Positions 1 through 11,413 of a stretch of DNA of 64,000 nucleotides are shown here, piece after piece (the first letter of the stretch is position 1; each line of letters opens with the position of its first letter). The position numbers were made by a program, and so were the translations under genes. The DNA lies in assembly GCA_946699065.1 (NCBI GenBank), contig CAMPDV010000192.1, positions 1 to 64,000 on the forward strand, read 5' to 3'. The notes beneath the pieces are model-generated. The model was not told the origin of the DNA. It saw only the letters and a program-made list of their open reading frames with translations, and searched no databases. The DNA comes from Loxodes magnus. Taxonomy: Eukaryota > Ciliophora > Karyorelictea > Loxodida > Loxodidae.

Positions 1-120
1 ATTTTAATTGTAAGAAATAATTAATTTTATGTTAAGTTATAAAAATAGTATAATTTAAATAAGTAATTTATCTATATTTAAAATTTATATAAAAGATTAA
101 ATAAACAATAATAAAAAAGG

Positions 121-1365
121 GAATAATCTGTCCATCTCTTAAAGAATTACTTAGAAACTTAAGAAGAAAAGCAGCAAAATAAATAGAGAAAAAAGCAATA
201 ACAACAAGAGGAATCGAGTTCCTCATCAGAAGGTAAAGTTATGACCGGAACTTCAAAGATAGAAAAACCTTAAAATTAAATTGACCAAAAATTATAAAAT
301 AAATACGACCAAATTAAAAAATTTATCTAAAAGTACGAAGAAACAATCTACAATTAAGGGAAAAATCAGAGAATTAATGAAAAATATTGACGACTAAAAT
401 AACGAGGTATTAATACTATGCGTCAGTTATCTAGAAAAGCTTATAACAGAGAAATAACTTTATGAATAATCACAATCGATAGTTATTCCATAAAAAATCA
501 TGATTATAGAAAAATTCTTAACTAAATTAATTTATTAAGAAAAATAATAAGAAGAAAAAACTGAAAAATTTACAAAATCGAATAGAGAAATTGAAAAAAA
601 AATTTAGAAGGAAAGTCAGAAAAAAGCAATCAAAAACTGTTACTACTGCAATTCAGCCTACCATATTTTACTACAATGTTGAATATGAAAACAACTAAGG
701 ATAAGAGAAGAACGAAGAATCGGAAGAAGTCTAAATAAATTCTGAATAAACTCTGAATAACGGAAAATGGAATCTTCTAGTAGAAACCTTTATCAAAAAT
801 GAAATTATCTATTATTGGTAGTTTACTACATATAAAAAAGATTGTGGCATTTATCCACGTAAAAAAAATGGCAGTAAGTATCTGGTTGAAAGCCAAGGGA
901 AAGCTAAAACTCTAAAATTTAAGTATATTATTATTATAAGAAAAAAATGCATTGAAATAAAAAATTTAATTTTGATTAAGATTAACTTAAAAGTTAGTCT
1001 CAAGGAACTAAAATATTTCTTTTAAACCTTAAGTAATAAAAGCAATAAGAATTAGAAAATTAGAACAATAATTACATACTAAGTTGCAATTCTCAGCTAT
1101 AATTAAACCTTAAAAGCATCTTAAGTCGATGTTACACTTTAGATTTCTTTGATTTTTTTGACTGAATAAATTAATATGCAACATGCTTTTTAACCAGATC
1201 TTTAATTTTAAGCATTAATAAAATTAAAAGCAAATCAATGATAAAAAGAGAATATAAAATTAAGTAGAAGAAATTTGGATTTATATCGTAAGAAAGAGAT
1301 TCATATCTCTTCCAAAGGATATACTATGAACAAAATTGCTGAATTATTTACTATTACTCCTTAAT
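121..1365 (+). pseudogene. ORF1-type fossil 'alpha' (coiled coil + CCHC zinc knuckle), unit 1
   Basis: Seen: Gln/Lys-rich stretch, a coiled-coil-like region and a perfect CX2CX4HX4C zinc knuckle (CYYCNSAYHILLQC, 638-679), then a conserved tail block near 1268-1360 (NLDLYRKKEIHIS...). The best relative, at 52220-54205, shares all three parts. Known: coiled coil plus zinc knuckle is typical of nucleic-acid-binding ORF1/Gag-like proteins. Inferred: ORF1 of a non-LTR element, since the only polymerases in this window are non-LTR. It is broken, with a few breaks, and lacks about 0.7 kb that the relative has. The family assignment (LINE ORF1 versus Gag) is not proven. Confidence 0.7.
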
Positions 1366-1419
1366 ATTTAACTAATTGATTATTTTTTGCATTAATCTAT
1401 TTAACTCTTTAAAGTTTAT

Positions 1420-1990
1420 TTATATAATTTTTTCATAGATTGCATTATTTTGTTGATTAAAAGTCCTTTCAGTAGAAATTTTAAATATTATTAATTCTTC
1501 TTCATTTTCATATTTTAATGTTATCCAGCTCAGTTATTTCAAGTATAAATTGTTCGTGCTTTTCATTTGTGTCTATCTCTATTTATAGTAATTTGTGGCT
1601 TTAAACTTCTTTCCAATTATTTGCAGTCGAACAATAAAATGTATATAAGTTTGACCTGCTTTTCTTCTTTAATTTTATTTTGAAAAATCTACTATTTCCT
1701 ACTAAATGTTTTAATTTCTTCAGCCTATCATCTCTTTATTACTCTTCGTCCTTTAATATCCATTTAGATTTTAGGTTTGATATTAAAGAACTACTATGAG
1801 TATTAGAAAGTTGAAAGTACTCATTTACATTCCTTGGAGTTTTTATCATACTAGTGATCAGGTAAGAGATTCCTCTTTTATATCTTAACTTTAATTAGTA
1901 AATTCTTATTTTTCTTGCTTTATTATGAATTCTCAGTTTGCGTTCAGTGAAGTTAACTTAAATACGCTTATTAATAGATTGACTGATACC
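1420..1990 (-). pseudogene. Coiled-coil-like coding fossil on minus strand, unit 1
   Basis: The minus strand gives a Lys/Glu-rich reading with a block KLLQIEIDTNEKHEQ that matches KLLQLSIDANKKEQN in the related stretch at 54480-55280. Similarity at the protein level across diverged DNA is the only support. It faces the alpha fossil tail to tail. I do not recognise the family. It may be another ORF of the same element, or a separate insertion. Unit 2 and unit 3 counterparts are at about 21700-22265 and 41915-42475. Confidence 0.4.
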
Positions 1991-2770
1991 TAAAAAGATA
2001 GTATGATATATAATTATCTAATTAATAGGCTATAAGGAATTGCTAAACTATATCAAACTTGATGATACAGATTTATTTAAATATCAACCAGTATAAATGG
2101 AATTTTGGACTAACATTATCAGAACTTAGTATTTTTAAATTAATAATGGTAAATTATTGATTTAATGTAAGAGTTTTGCTTTAAATCTCAAACTATCATT
2201 TTTCTGGAATACATCAGTATAATCTCTGAATGTCTCTTTTTCGAAACATAGATATCTTAAAAGCTCTACAACTAATTAAAATTTTATGAAATCTATTGAG
2301 AATTAATAAAAATAAAGAAACTATAAAAATAATAATCAATTTATTTGAAATTCTAGATATATCTAAAATATCTTAAATACAAAGTTTAGTAAACAGATAT
2401 TACTCCTAATTTTCACAGGAGATACTAGCAAGTCTAAAGTATATTTATATTAAAAATGATAATTAAAACAATTATTAAATATAAATAAAATAATTATATT
2501 AAGTATCTAGAAATTACTCATTTTTAATATAAAAGTATTTATATTCAACTTATCAAAAAATATTTTTATTAAATCTAAAATAGTAAATCAATTATTGATA
2601 AAAAATGCTTTATAATTTATAATTAACTGTTTATATCAAAAGATTATTAAAGTCAATTATAAATTATATTTAAATTATATACTTTTGTAACTAAGTTTAA
2701 GTAACTATTAATATAGAAATTTCTTTGCAAGCTTTGATGAATATAGAACTAGTTATTATATATATATAAA

Positions 2771-3178
2771 ATGGATATCGGCTGCGGTCCGGAGACCTAG
2801 TAGACAAGCTGGTGCAGTGTATACTGCATTGCGAATATTTAGGACTAGATGCCACCACAAGTAAGGGTGGATAAGCTCGGAAGAGACAAACCTAACTTGT
2901 CTGAGGGTTCTCGCTATCAATATGAAAGTTTGACTGACGGGCCTTCTATTTAAGGACTTAATAATTAATTCTTATTTGGAACTTATTCAAGAAGATTGGA
3001 GCATTTTATTCTAGATTCGAGAATAATGTTTAATAAGTAGATTCTCCGATTGGAGAAGCTGACATGACTCATTGGACTTCTATAAATTTAACAAGAAGCA
3101 TGAGAACATTTTTCATAATAATTAAATATTAATATTGAAAGAGCTACGCGTCAATGAGGTGCTACACGCTCTATAGTA
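2771..3178 (+). mobile_element. SINE-like module A, unit 1
   Basis: Seen: a ~410 bp GC-richer block preceded by (TA)n, present in this orientation once per unit and, independently, inverted at 50783-51186 where it splits a LINE. It contains TAGACAAGCTGG (2801-2812), matching 11 of 12 positions of the pol III A box, next to the palindrome-like GCAGTGTATACTGC. A B box is not convincing (GGTTCTCGC near 2909). It ends in the shared 3' tail (3138-3177) followed by an AT-rich (ATTT)n-like run. Known: SINEs are short, pol III-derived and borrow LINE 3' ends. Inferred: a SINE. It could instead be a structured RNA gene spread by retroposition. Confidence 0.6.
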
Positions 3179-3554
3179 AAATTTATTATTTTAATTTATT
3201 TATTATTAAAAAAATATAATAATAAATAAAATTATTTTCAATTATTAAAAATAAAAGTATTTTTGGATTAAGATACAGTTAAAATAAGAAATCTATATTA
3301 ATGAAGAAAATAAAACTTTATATAAATTATTATTTAAGGTAAAATATTTACTCTTATAATTTAAAATTTTTCTGTAATAATCTCATCTATAATAATCTTA
3401 AAAGGAAGAAAAATAAACTTCTAAATTATAATATTTATTTAAAGTAGCATTTACCTTTTTATAAATAGATAATTATAAAAGATAAACTAAAAATATTAAA
3501 TATTTATAGATTTATTAATTAATATATTTAAAATTATTATATAATAATTGAAAA

Positions 3555-3830
3555 GATGGTGGGAGCTGAGAATTACCTTCGTGACTAAACTTTCTGGTTT
3601 TATGGCAGGGGAACAAGTTCCTTTCCTGTCGCTGAGGAAAGTCCCTGGTCAGAGTCATTTTCCGATAGGAACGCTGTCTTTGAGATTATCCGCTCTTGGT
3701 AGGGGCTTGAAACCTGGCTGTTCATAGCGATGGATCTCCCTAGCAGCTGTGCCTGGAGCATAACAGGATATCCCCGTTATTCCTTAAAAAGAGAGCATCG
3801 GATCTTATAATCGGAAAGAAGTTTCTTATC
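3555..3830 (+). repeat. GC-richer ~275 bp module, left copy, unit 1
   Basis: A sharply GC-richer block beginning GATGGTGGGAGCTGAG. The same block lies inverted at 18642-18913, so the two flank ~15 kb of the unit. Short self-pairing elements are visible (GGAACAAGTTCC, CAGA...TCTG, GGTCTCC). Reading frames are not kept between copies because of one-base indels, so a structured RNA or a repeat is likelier than a protein. A B-box-like GGGCTTGAAGCC is present but weak. Identity unknown. Confidence 0.7.
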
Positions 3831-4410
3831 CCAAAAACTCTTTTAGTTGAAATTAATTAAAATATTTCTATTATATAAAATAGTATATATAAAAGTATTT
3901 ATTATAAAATCTCTAAAGCCATATTATTTTTGCAGCAATATGAAATAGAAAGATTTTAATCCTTTCAATTTTATAAACTACTTAAAATTTGGTTATAATT
4001 TAAAATTAAATGAAAATATAAATAAATTATAATATGTTGATTTTATAATTAATAACTTAAACTTTATTATTTGATTATTATTTTTATTTCATTTTTTAAT
4101 TTATTTTTATCTATTAAATTTACTAATAACTTTCCATTTTTAATTAATTTATAATTTTTATTCTTTTAGTTTTTGGTTAATATTAGTATTCATCTTATTA
4201 AAATTTAAATAAATTAGCATTGTGATTAAGGTAAAATTATCTAATTTAATTATTGATATTTTATAGATTTTATCTCTCTAATTAATTAATAATAAGCTTT
4301 ATGATAAATAATAATTAAATCTTATAAAATTAATTTTTTTATACTTCATATAATATCTCTAATAGCTTTTATATTAATCCTACCAATATTTTTAAAAGTC
4401 TTTTTTTTAA

Positions 4411-5240
4411 ATGAAAAAAACCCGGGAATCTAAACCTTAACGTTTAGTCTTAAAGATTAATCTTAAGTCTCAGTTAACTAAGAAGAACAAAGGATTCAAA
4501 AAAGATAAATCTACTCCTGTTAAGGATTGGGAAATACTGAATTTCCTAGCAAACTGAAAAAGTTTGAGGAACCCCATGAGCAAGACATTATTTAGCTTTA
4601 TTCATTAATTGAGAAAATGAATACCGAAATATAGATCCTAAAGGCGGAAAGCTTGAATCTTCGGCTTCTTTTGTTAGATAGAAAAAAGGAAGATCAAAAC
4701 TCAGAAAGTAAATTTTAGTTTTAAATCGAAGCCTTAGCTTCCTAATTTGAACTATTTTAAAAAAACCTAGAAGCAAATCAATAGAAAATTAAAGAAGAAA
4801 TTCGATTGTCAATCAAAAAAAAACTAACCTCAATCAGATAAAATGGATAAAAATTTTAATTCAAGCCCTCAATAAAACGTTGCTATTGTTGTCAAAAGGT
4901 TGGAAATTTTTGGAGGTAATGTCCGAACTGAAGAAGAGTGCTTGAGCAGCACCATAAAGAATCTGGAACATCGAGGAGACTTTATTGTAACTACTTTGGA
5001 GGTATTTACAGAAAGAAGCTGATATTAGATGATCTAAGTGTGACACTAATCAAACAAGATCTTAGTAATTAATAGTAACAGAATTAATAGCTTTAAAAGG
5101 ACAGCAATGACCTTAGAATTTGTTTAGAGAAGCTGGAGAAAAATTACAAGAAGATGGAAGAACAATTCTATGAACTTATTGAAGAGAAAGAAGAATTATC
5201 TCAGTTTGAAATTGATTCAGATGAAGACATGTATAGTTGA
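4411..5240 (+). pseudogene. ORF1-type fossil (zinc knuckle then coiled coil), unit 1
   Basis: Seen: ATG at 4411 with a Lys-rich start, a knuckle CYCCQKVGNFWRQC (4881-4922; Asn in place of the usual His), then a charged coiled coil (KNYKKMEEQFYELIEEKEEL) and a short acidic end (IDSDEDMYS) before TGA at 5238. The knuckle, coil and end share one frame; the start does not, so it is broken. Known: knuckle-bearing ORF1/Gag-like proteins bind element RNA. Inferred: ORF1 remnant of a non-LTR element. The Trp here is TGG, where sister knuckles at 6089-6121 and 12043-12084 use TGA. Confidence 0.65.
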
Positions 5241-5479
5241 GTATTGAATATAAAAACTTTAATTGTCTTTAATTTGAGGAAACATTTCCTCTAATTAAAG
5301 ATGACCCTAACCCTTATAGTTAAAATTTATTAATTAAAAGTCTTTTTAAGGATTAAATATAATATAAACATTGATTTAAAACTGCTTTAATTACTATTAA
5401 TGCCTTTATTTTATGTAAATAATAATAATTTCTGAAATAAAATTATTATTTTTAAAAATGTTTTAATAGTAAAAATAAA

Positions 5480-6425
5480 ATGGAAAAATTCAAAAGAGCT
5501 ATTTTTACCACCTCAAAGAAGCTAGAGAGGAAACTTGAATCCTATCTTGGATAGTTTTTTCCCTCAACCATAACTTTTTTCTTAATCCTAATAACTAGGA
5601 GAGGAACAAAAACGAGCTCAGAAGACAACACATGCGAATACTTCAACCTCATAAGAGAAACCAAGGAAGGAGATGAAGTTTGTTCTTCACTAGGCGGCTT
5701 GGAGTTCAATCCTTCTACCAGATGAGTATGGAATAGCTCATAAAAGTGGTTCAGAACCTCCAGGAGGTTAGAAAGCTGTAAAAGTACAATGAAAAATTAA
5801 AGGAGAATCTGAACAAGCAAGAAGAATTAAAATCAAGACTCATATCTTAGGAGAGAGATCTAAGAGCTTTCTGGAACATATTTCAGAGTCCGAACAGCTA
5901 ATCCAAGAATCAAGATTAAAAATGCAGAGAAATTAACGGATAATAAACACAACTAGTAGAAAATCAGCAAAAATTTCAAAGGTAAATTGAATCAAGGGAT
6001 AAGAAATAAGACAATACGGAGGTCGAAGAAATTAAAGTTGGCAAACCTTTATACAAGTGAGAAGTGAAATCCTACTAATGTCTACTAATGTGGCTCAAAT
6101 GAACATTTATGAAGGAAGTGTAGGAAATTCCTAAATTTCAAAAAGAGTTACTGGCAAAAGCTAAGATAACAGAAGGAAAAAAGGAAGATGTATCAACAGC
6201 TCAAACTAAGAAGGAGTAGAAAACAGTTATGGATGAACGCTCTTGGAATATATACAAGAAAAAAGGCAACTAGTGATGGAAGAGAAACTAGAGACTATAA
6301 GAGCAAGCAAGATAGGATAGTAGGCGGAATACGAACATTTAATTTTAGGCTCCGGAGCAATCTCGAGGAAAGATAGAAATAAGTTGAAATACATAAATGA
6401 AGGTAAAACACTTTTAATCATAAAC
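5480..6425 (+). pseudogene. ORF1-type fossil 'gamma' (coiled coil + knuckle), unit 1
   Basis: Seen: ATG at 5480, a block SLGGLEFNPST, a long coiled coil from the ATG at 5722 (LQEVRKLQKYNEKLKENL), a conserved RDLRAFWNI motif, a knuckle ending YQCGSNEHLWRKC near 6085-6121, and a Ser/Gly segment near 6345. Three other gamma members in this window (11414-12350, 16100-16960 minus, 56240-57170 minus) share the coil and the FWNI motif. Inferred: ORF1 of a LINE family. It has a handful of breaks, one being a 10-base tandem duplication (CTACTAATGT) at the knuckle. Confidence 0.65.
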
Positions 6426-7315
6426 TAACATTACATAAGAAAACTAAAAAAGAGAAAATATACAGGACACTAATAAACTGACCAAAATTTTTGAAATATA
6501 GTAAAATATATCAAAAAGTTTCATGGTCTCAAAATATTCTCATATTACTAAATTAATTAGAATCTATATAATTGGATGAAAATAAAGCCAGATTAAATTT
6601 AAGTTAACTTTAAATTTTATAAGGAAGCTCTCAAATTTAATTATTGTATCCATAATATAAGAATGAATCATATAATTATACAAATTATAATTTTAATATT
6701 TTTATCTAGTTTATATGAATAAATTAAACTTATCTTAACATCTTATTATTTTAAGATGAAACAGAAATATAAATTTAGCGCTCTCTTTAATTCTATTAGA
6801 ATTAGATAAAAAATGTAGTTATATAACTCAAGCTATTTAGTTCAAAGGAATGAACTTTAAATTAATTAGATAACTATTAAAAATTATTATTTCATTCAAA
6901 TTTAAGAGATTTTTCTAATCAACTGGTTCTTATTAACTCGAAAAATATAAATATGCATCTAATAATTAATTTCTTACCTTCAATCAAATTATCATTATAA
7001 ATGAGACGATCTTTAATTTATTAATCAACATCTAGCATATAAGAAATATCATTAAACTTGCTTTTATTTAATTTTTTGAATTTTTAAAAATAAAGATAAT
7101 TAAATTCTATTAGACAAAGATATTAATTTCTTTATGTATGCAAAGTTAATTACTCTATCTTTATAAATATTTAATTTAATCATTTGATAGGTTTGCTAAC
7201 TTATTTACAAGAGTATCATTATTATTTAATTCAATATTAAATAGCTTTTATATTCTTTTTTCTTAGTTATATTTGCTTTTTATTTTTTCTTATATTTTAT
7301 TCATAATTTTTAAAT
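6426..7315. other. AT-rich stretch with no recognised feature, unit 1
   Basis: No motif, RNA-like block or paralogue was seen. The unit 2 counterpart is 26691-27579. It may be decayed 3' sequence of the preceding element. Confidence 0.5.
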
Positions 7316-7680
7316 ATGACCGTCAGATTAAAGTTGAGAGAACTAGGTAATCTGGTACAGTGTATACTGCATTGCCGATCATCTCACATTAGATGCCTGA
7401 TAAAAATGGAAAAATTTGGATAAGACACACCTAACTTACCTAAGAGTTATAACTAGAAGAATAAAAATGTGACTGAGGAGCTATTTATTATATTTAATTC
7501 TTATTGGATATTATTTTAGAAGACTGGAACATTTAATAAAAAAAATGTTAATAAGAAGATTCCCCATTTAGAAAGCTGACGTGACTCATAGGATGACTAG
7601 ATTAAGATAGTATAATTAATGAGAACAGTTATATTACATTAGCAGCTAATTCGTGGCAAATCTATTAATGCTGATGTTAT
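7316..7680 (+). mobile_element. SINE-like module B, unit 1 (diverged relative of module A)
   Basis: Starts ATGACCGTCAGATTAAAG and follows module A's order: an A-box-like TAGGTAATCTGG, CAGTGTATACTGC, GATGCC, GGATAAG, ACCTAACTT, then an AAGCTGACGTGACTCAT block. It is more AT-rich than A. The 3' end differs: ACATTAGCA...TGCTGATGT can pair, in place of module A's tail. It may therefore be served by a different LINE. The unit 2 copy is at 27580-27943. Confidence 0.5.
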
Positions 7681-8160
7681 GTAAATTAATTAATTTTTTT
7701 ATTAAAGAAACCTATTTTACCTCTTTTTTCTTATTTTCTTAATAATTTTTTTATTTTTATTTGACTAAGCCATTTCTTTCTCCTCCCTTAAATATTTAAT
7801 ATAATTACAGCTGATTAAAATTAAGAAATCTACTTATAGGAAAGAACTTTGTTTATAAGCAAAACTAATGAGAAAATAAAATTGCATGCAGCAATTGATT
7901 GGTAAATTATATGGAATATGTATAATATAAAGATTAAAAAGATAAAAGAATAGCTATAAATAAGTAAGTTTATAAACTTTCATAATATATATGTAATTTA
8001 TAAAGTTATTCTCTTTAGTTAAAATAGCTTATTAATCTTTTCTTTTCAATTCAAAGTTATCACTATACCAACCTGATAATTTCCTACTCCTTTATTTTTA
8101 CATGATGTTTCTCTATTTAATATTATATATTCTATCAGAAACTAAAAAGAAAACAGATAT
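7681..8160. other. AT-rich stretch with no recognised feature, unit 1
   Basis: Lies between SINE-like module B and the LINE polymerase region. Nothing recognised; unit 2 counterpart 27944-28430. Confidence 0.45.
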
Positions 8161-10390
8161 AAGATTAATTCAAGAAATTAGCAGGTTAAATGGGATTTAA
8201 AACATATAAATGAAGACTATTATAATACATGAAAGAAAATAGTATAGGAAGGAGTGGAGACCATATGTGGATACACAAGTCAATAATAAAGAAAATAAAA
8301 TTACTCTGAGGAAATAAAAAAGCTAAGAAGATAATTTTAAAATTAAGCAAAAATAAGTTAAAAATCTTATAAGATAAGGAAAAAGGGACATTGCACTCAA
8401 CATAAAAATGAAACAAGAAGCCAGAAGTAGATTAGAAAACAAGAAAGAAAAGATTAAAGAAACTAATTCAATAGCTGTCTGGGAGAGATTAATCAGGGAA
8501 ATATGAATAATATTTGGAAAGGAATTTAAAAGTACACTAGACAAAAGAAGTTTACTACTTGAACATTGATAAACTAGGACCAGATAAATGCTAAATAGGA
8601 GTAATAAAAGCCGGAGGAGAGAATTTAATAAATATAACTCAAAATTAATTTAAAATATAATTCAATCGGGTAAAATACCTAAGCAGATTAAAGAATCCTA
8701 CATTATATTGCTACACAAAAAAAGGAAACACAGATGACCCTATGAACCACCATTCAATATCACTTATAAATAACCTTTTTAAAATCATAGATCTCTAACT
8801 ATTCGAGTAATTAAATCCTTATTTGTAAAGATGAGATGATGAATTATAGTACGGATTTAAAGCAGGTAAATCATGCTCTCAATAAACATTCAATTTAAGA
8901 ACAATACAAGAATGATTATATTATAACAATTATGAGACTATCATCATTTTTATTGATATCAAAAAGCATTTGATTCAGTAATCAGATAAGATATATGAAA
9001 AATACTGAATGTGATCGAAGTACCTGAAGGAATAATAAGACTCCTAGCAGGCATATATAAAGAGGAGAGCAAAGATTAAGAATAAAGAACTAGTCTCTGA
9101 AGAATTTGAAACTTAAAAAGGAGTAAACTAAGGATGTGCCTGCTCCCCGAGATTATTCAATATAATAATAAATTATTTACTGAATGAACTAAAGGAAAAA
9201 AAGTTGGGATTACAATACAAATTGAAACGGAACAGGGAACAGAAGTAAGATATGTAGGGAACAGAAGTAAGATAAGTAGGTGCCCTAGCATATGCTGATG
9301 ATATTGTAGCATTATTTCATCGAGATTAACTAGAAGATATGACTGATATACTATAATAATGATCATAGCGATATAATTTATAAATTGCGGACAAAACAAA
9401 ATGAATGGTATGAAATGGTAATGCAAGACAAAATTAAGAGATAATCGCAATAAATGGAATATTAATAGAGAAAGTGAAGGAGTTTAAGTATTTGGGCCAT
9501 TGAAATAAGAAAACATTTCATATTAAAAACACCTGGAATCAAGAATCTAAGAATACCAGAAAACCCAAGCATGAATATAAAGTAAATTAACAATTCAGAA
9601 AGGAATTATTCCATATAATGCATCTATAATAATAAAATCCTTTATAAATCAAATATTTGGTTATGGAAGCGATTGTATTTCATTCATAGAGGAAGTTATA
9701 GGAAACAATTCTTTAAATAAATTGTAGATCACGAAGCGTAGATCATTAAGAGCTGCAATAGATGTTCCTTTTCGCATAAAACGAAATCCTGGAGAATGAA
9801 TTGCAATTCTTTAAACTACAATACTATATGTGATAATGTATGTTAATGTTCAATAGAAAATTGCTCCTAAACTAAGAATCAACATTAGATGGATAATTAT
9901 GTCAATTAGCAAAGAGGAATAACTATATATTTGAAAACTACTCAAGGAAGATTATGGAGATACTTCAGTTCAATGACAAAATAACAATACAGGATTACTG
10001 AAAAGGAATAAATGGAAAAATATTGATAAAAAAAGAGATAAAATTCCATAATGATGCAAATTCCACTACACAAATGTAGATTATGATAACCTGCTAAAAA
10101 TATCGAAGTGAATGAATGAAAAAAATTCATACAAGGAATGCTAAACTATCTAAGATTCAACAAACAAAGAAAACATGAAATATGGTACTTGTTTAGGATA
10201 ATGGCCAAATTGTAATGGAGCAGCATAAACGATGAAAGAACTAAATCTAATGGAGAGTGAAGCATGTTAGTTCTTTAATTATAGAATGGAAGATGAGATC
10301 ATATAATAGAAGATTGCAGATAATGCAAAGAGAAAATAGAATAGTTAATAGAAAATCTCGCGAACGTAAATATCAGTAATAACTAATAAA
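8161..10390 (+). pseudogene. LINE ORF2 reverse transcriptase, decayed, unit 1
   Basis: Seen: in order, LGPDK...VIKAGGENL (~8575-8630), IPKQIKESYIILLHKK (~8680-8720), SLINNL, FKAGKSCSQQTF (~8860), FIDIKK followed one frame over by AFDSV (~8955-8985), QGCACSPRLFN (~9140), YADDIVALF (9291-9317) and FKYLG (~9483). Known: this motif order, with YADD and a late F-x-YLG, is that of non-LTR (LINE) reverse transcriptases; the YADD aspartates bind the catalytic metals. Broken by several frame shifts, including one between FIDIKK and AFDSV and one before YADD; unit 1 also has a private 22-base tandem duplication (9234-9277). A Cys/His-containing tail (HIIEDCRQC) is near 10300. No endonuclease domain was recognised upstream. 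It is inactive as read. Confidence 0.85.
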
Positions 10391-10639
10391 AATAAGCCTT
10401 CCTTAACCTCAGATTGAAAAAATAGTGTGAGGAAATTACAAATTCTAAATTTTGATACGAGTCCTATAAGCAATAAAAAGAAAAGAAATAGGTTGTCACA
10501 TTAAAAATTTTCTGAAAGATATATTAGAGAAAAGAAAACGAGGCTATATTTAAAAAATTTTATCTTATTAGAAAACAATTGGTAAAAACTACAGAACAGG
10601 ATCCAACTAGCATACTTGAATTTATAATAGTTTATCATG

Positions 10640-10960
10640 AGGACGAAAATAAAAACTTGATTTAACAGCTTTATAAAAATTAAAAAAAGAAATGTGGAAA
10701 GAAACTTGCGATGCGCTAAGAAAAGACTAACAGATATTTTTACTATCTAAAGACAAATGAAAGAGTTAGAAAAGTAACAGATAGAGAATAGAATTCTACT
10801 TTTAAAAAAAAACCTAATGATTGAGATTGACTCTAACTATTCAGATCAGGATATAATGAATCTATTGGAAGAAGAATTAGAATAATGGAAGAAAATGAGC
10901 AGATTCTGGTCAGATAAGATAATTTCCAAGAATATTCTTACTTTTGATTCTCTCTTAATT
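10640..10960 (+). pseudogene. ORF1-type acidic coiled-coil remnant, unit 1
   Basis: Reads MIEIDSNYSDQDIMN then NLLEEELEQWKKM (10818-10895), resembling the coil and acidic end of the element at 4411-5240 (FEIDSDEDMYS). Only this short C-terminal part is recognisable. The unit 2 copy is at 30880-31195. Confidence 0.4.
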
Positions 10961-11054
10961 TGTGGTCAACCTATCAATAGTGAAACCACGTAAATTAATT
11001 AATTCATATATTAAAAAATATCACCTAAGAAATAGCAGGCTTTTCCAACAAAAC

Positions 11055-11400
11055 CTAATAATTAACCAGACCTTACTAATGACTCCACTTCTTACAATTG
11101 GATAAGAAGCTAACAAAAGAAGTTTAAGACCTTAAATAAATAGCCTAATCTTTTAAGCTAGTAATTAATAAACTGATAAATGAATAGAGACCTAAGCAAA
11201 AATTAAAATAATAAACATTTCTAAAGAGATAGAATGATAGGTTACTTAAATCGAAAGGAATTTTAGATAAAAATTTGACCAGAGGATTAGTTAACTGGAG
11301 CAAATCAAACTTAACTAACAATCTGATTCAGAATCAAGAAGATAAAAAGAATTCTTCCTTTAACTTCTGCTATTAGAAAATAGAAAAAAAAAGATATTGA
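11055..11400 (+). pseudogene. ORF1-type fossil 'beta', coiled-coil part, unit 1
   Basis: Seen: QLDKKLTKEVQDLKQIA, then LTRGLVNWSKSN...NLIQNQED. The same order with diverged DNA occurs on the minus strand at 57320-58095 (QLDNQKLTKEVQNLKQMA, WTRELITWSK), which establishes the frame. The matching C-terminal part lies beyond another ORF1 fossil at 12480-12745. Family unknown; ORF1-like by its coil and by the knuckle in the minus-strand relative. Broken. Confidence 0.5.
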
Positions 11401-11413
11401 TACTGATAAAAAA

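Noticed and set aside
2801-2920. tRNA gene within the SINE-like module
   Set aside because: There is an A-box-like sequence but no B box at tRNA spacing, and no cloverleaf could be drawn.
3555-3830. RNase P or RNase MRP RNA
   Set aside because: Only the short GAGGAAAGTCCC run resembles CR-I and only unit 1 has it in full; no CR-V partner was found, and five copies in inverted pairs are unlike a single-copy RNA gene.
6188-6421. Overlapping small frames on both strands (6188-6376 +, 6227-6421 -), repeated at 26452-26685
   Set aside because: They are fragments and shadows at the end of a gamma ORF1 fossil, visible only because a standard-code stop is locally absent.
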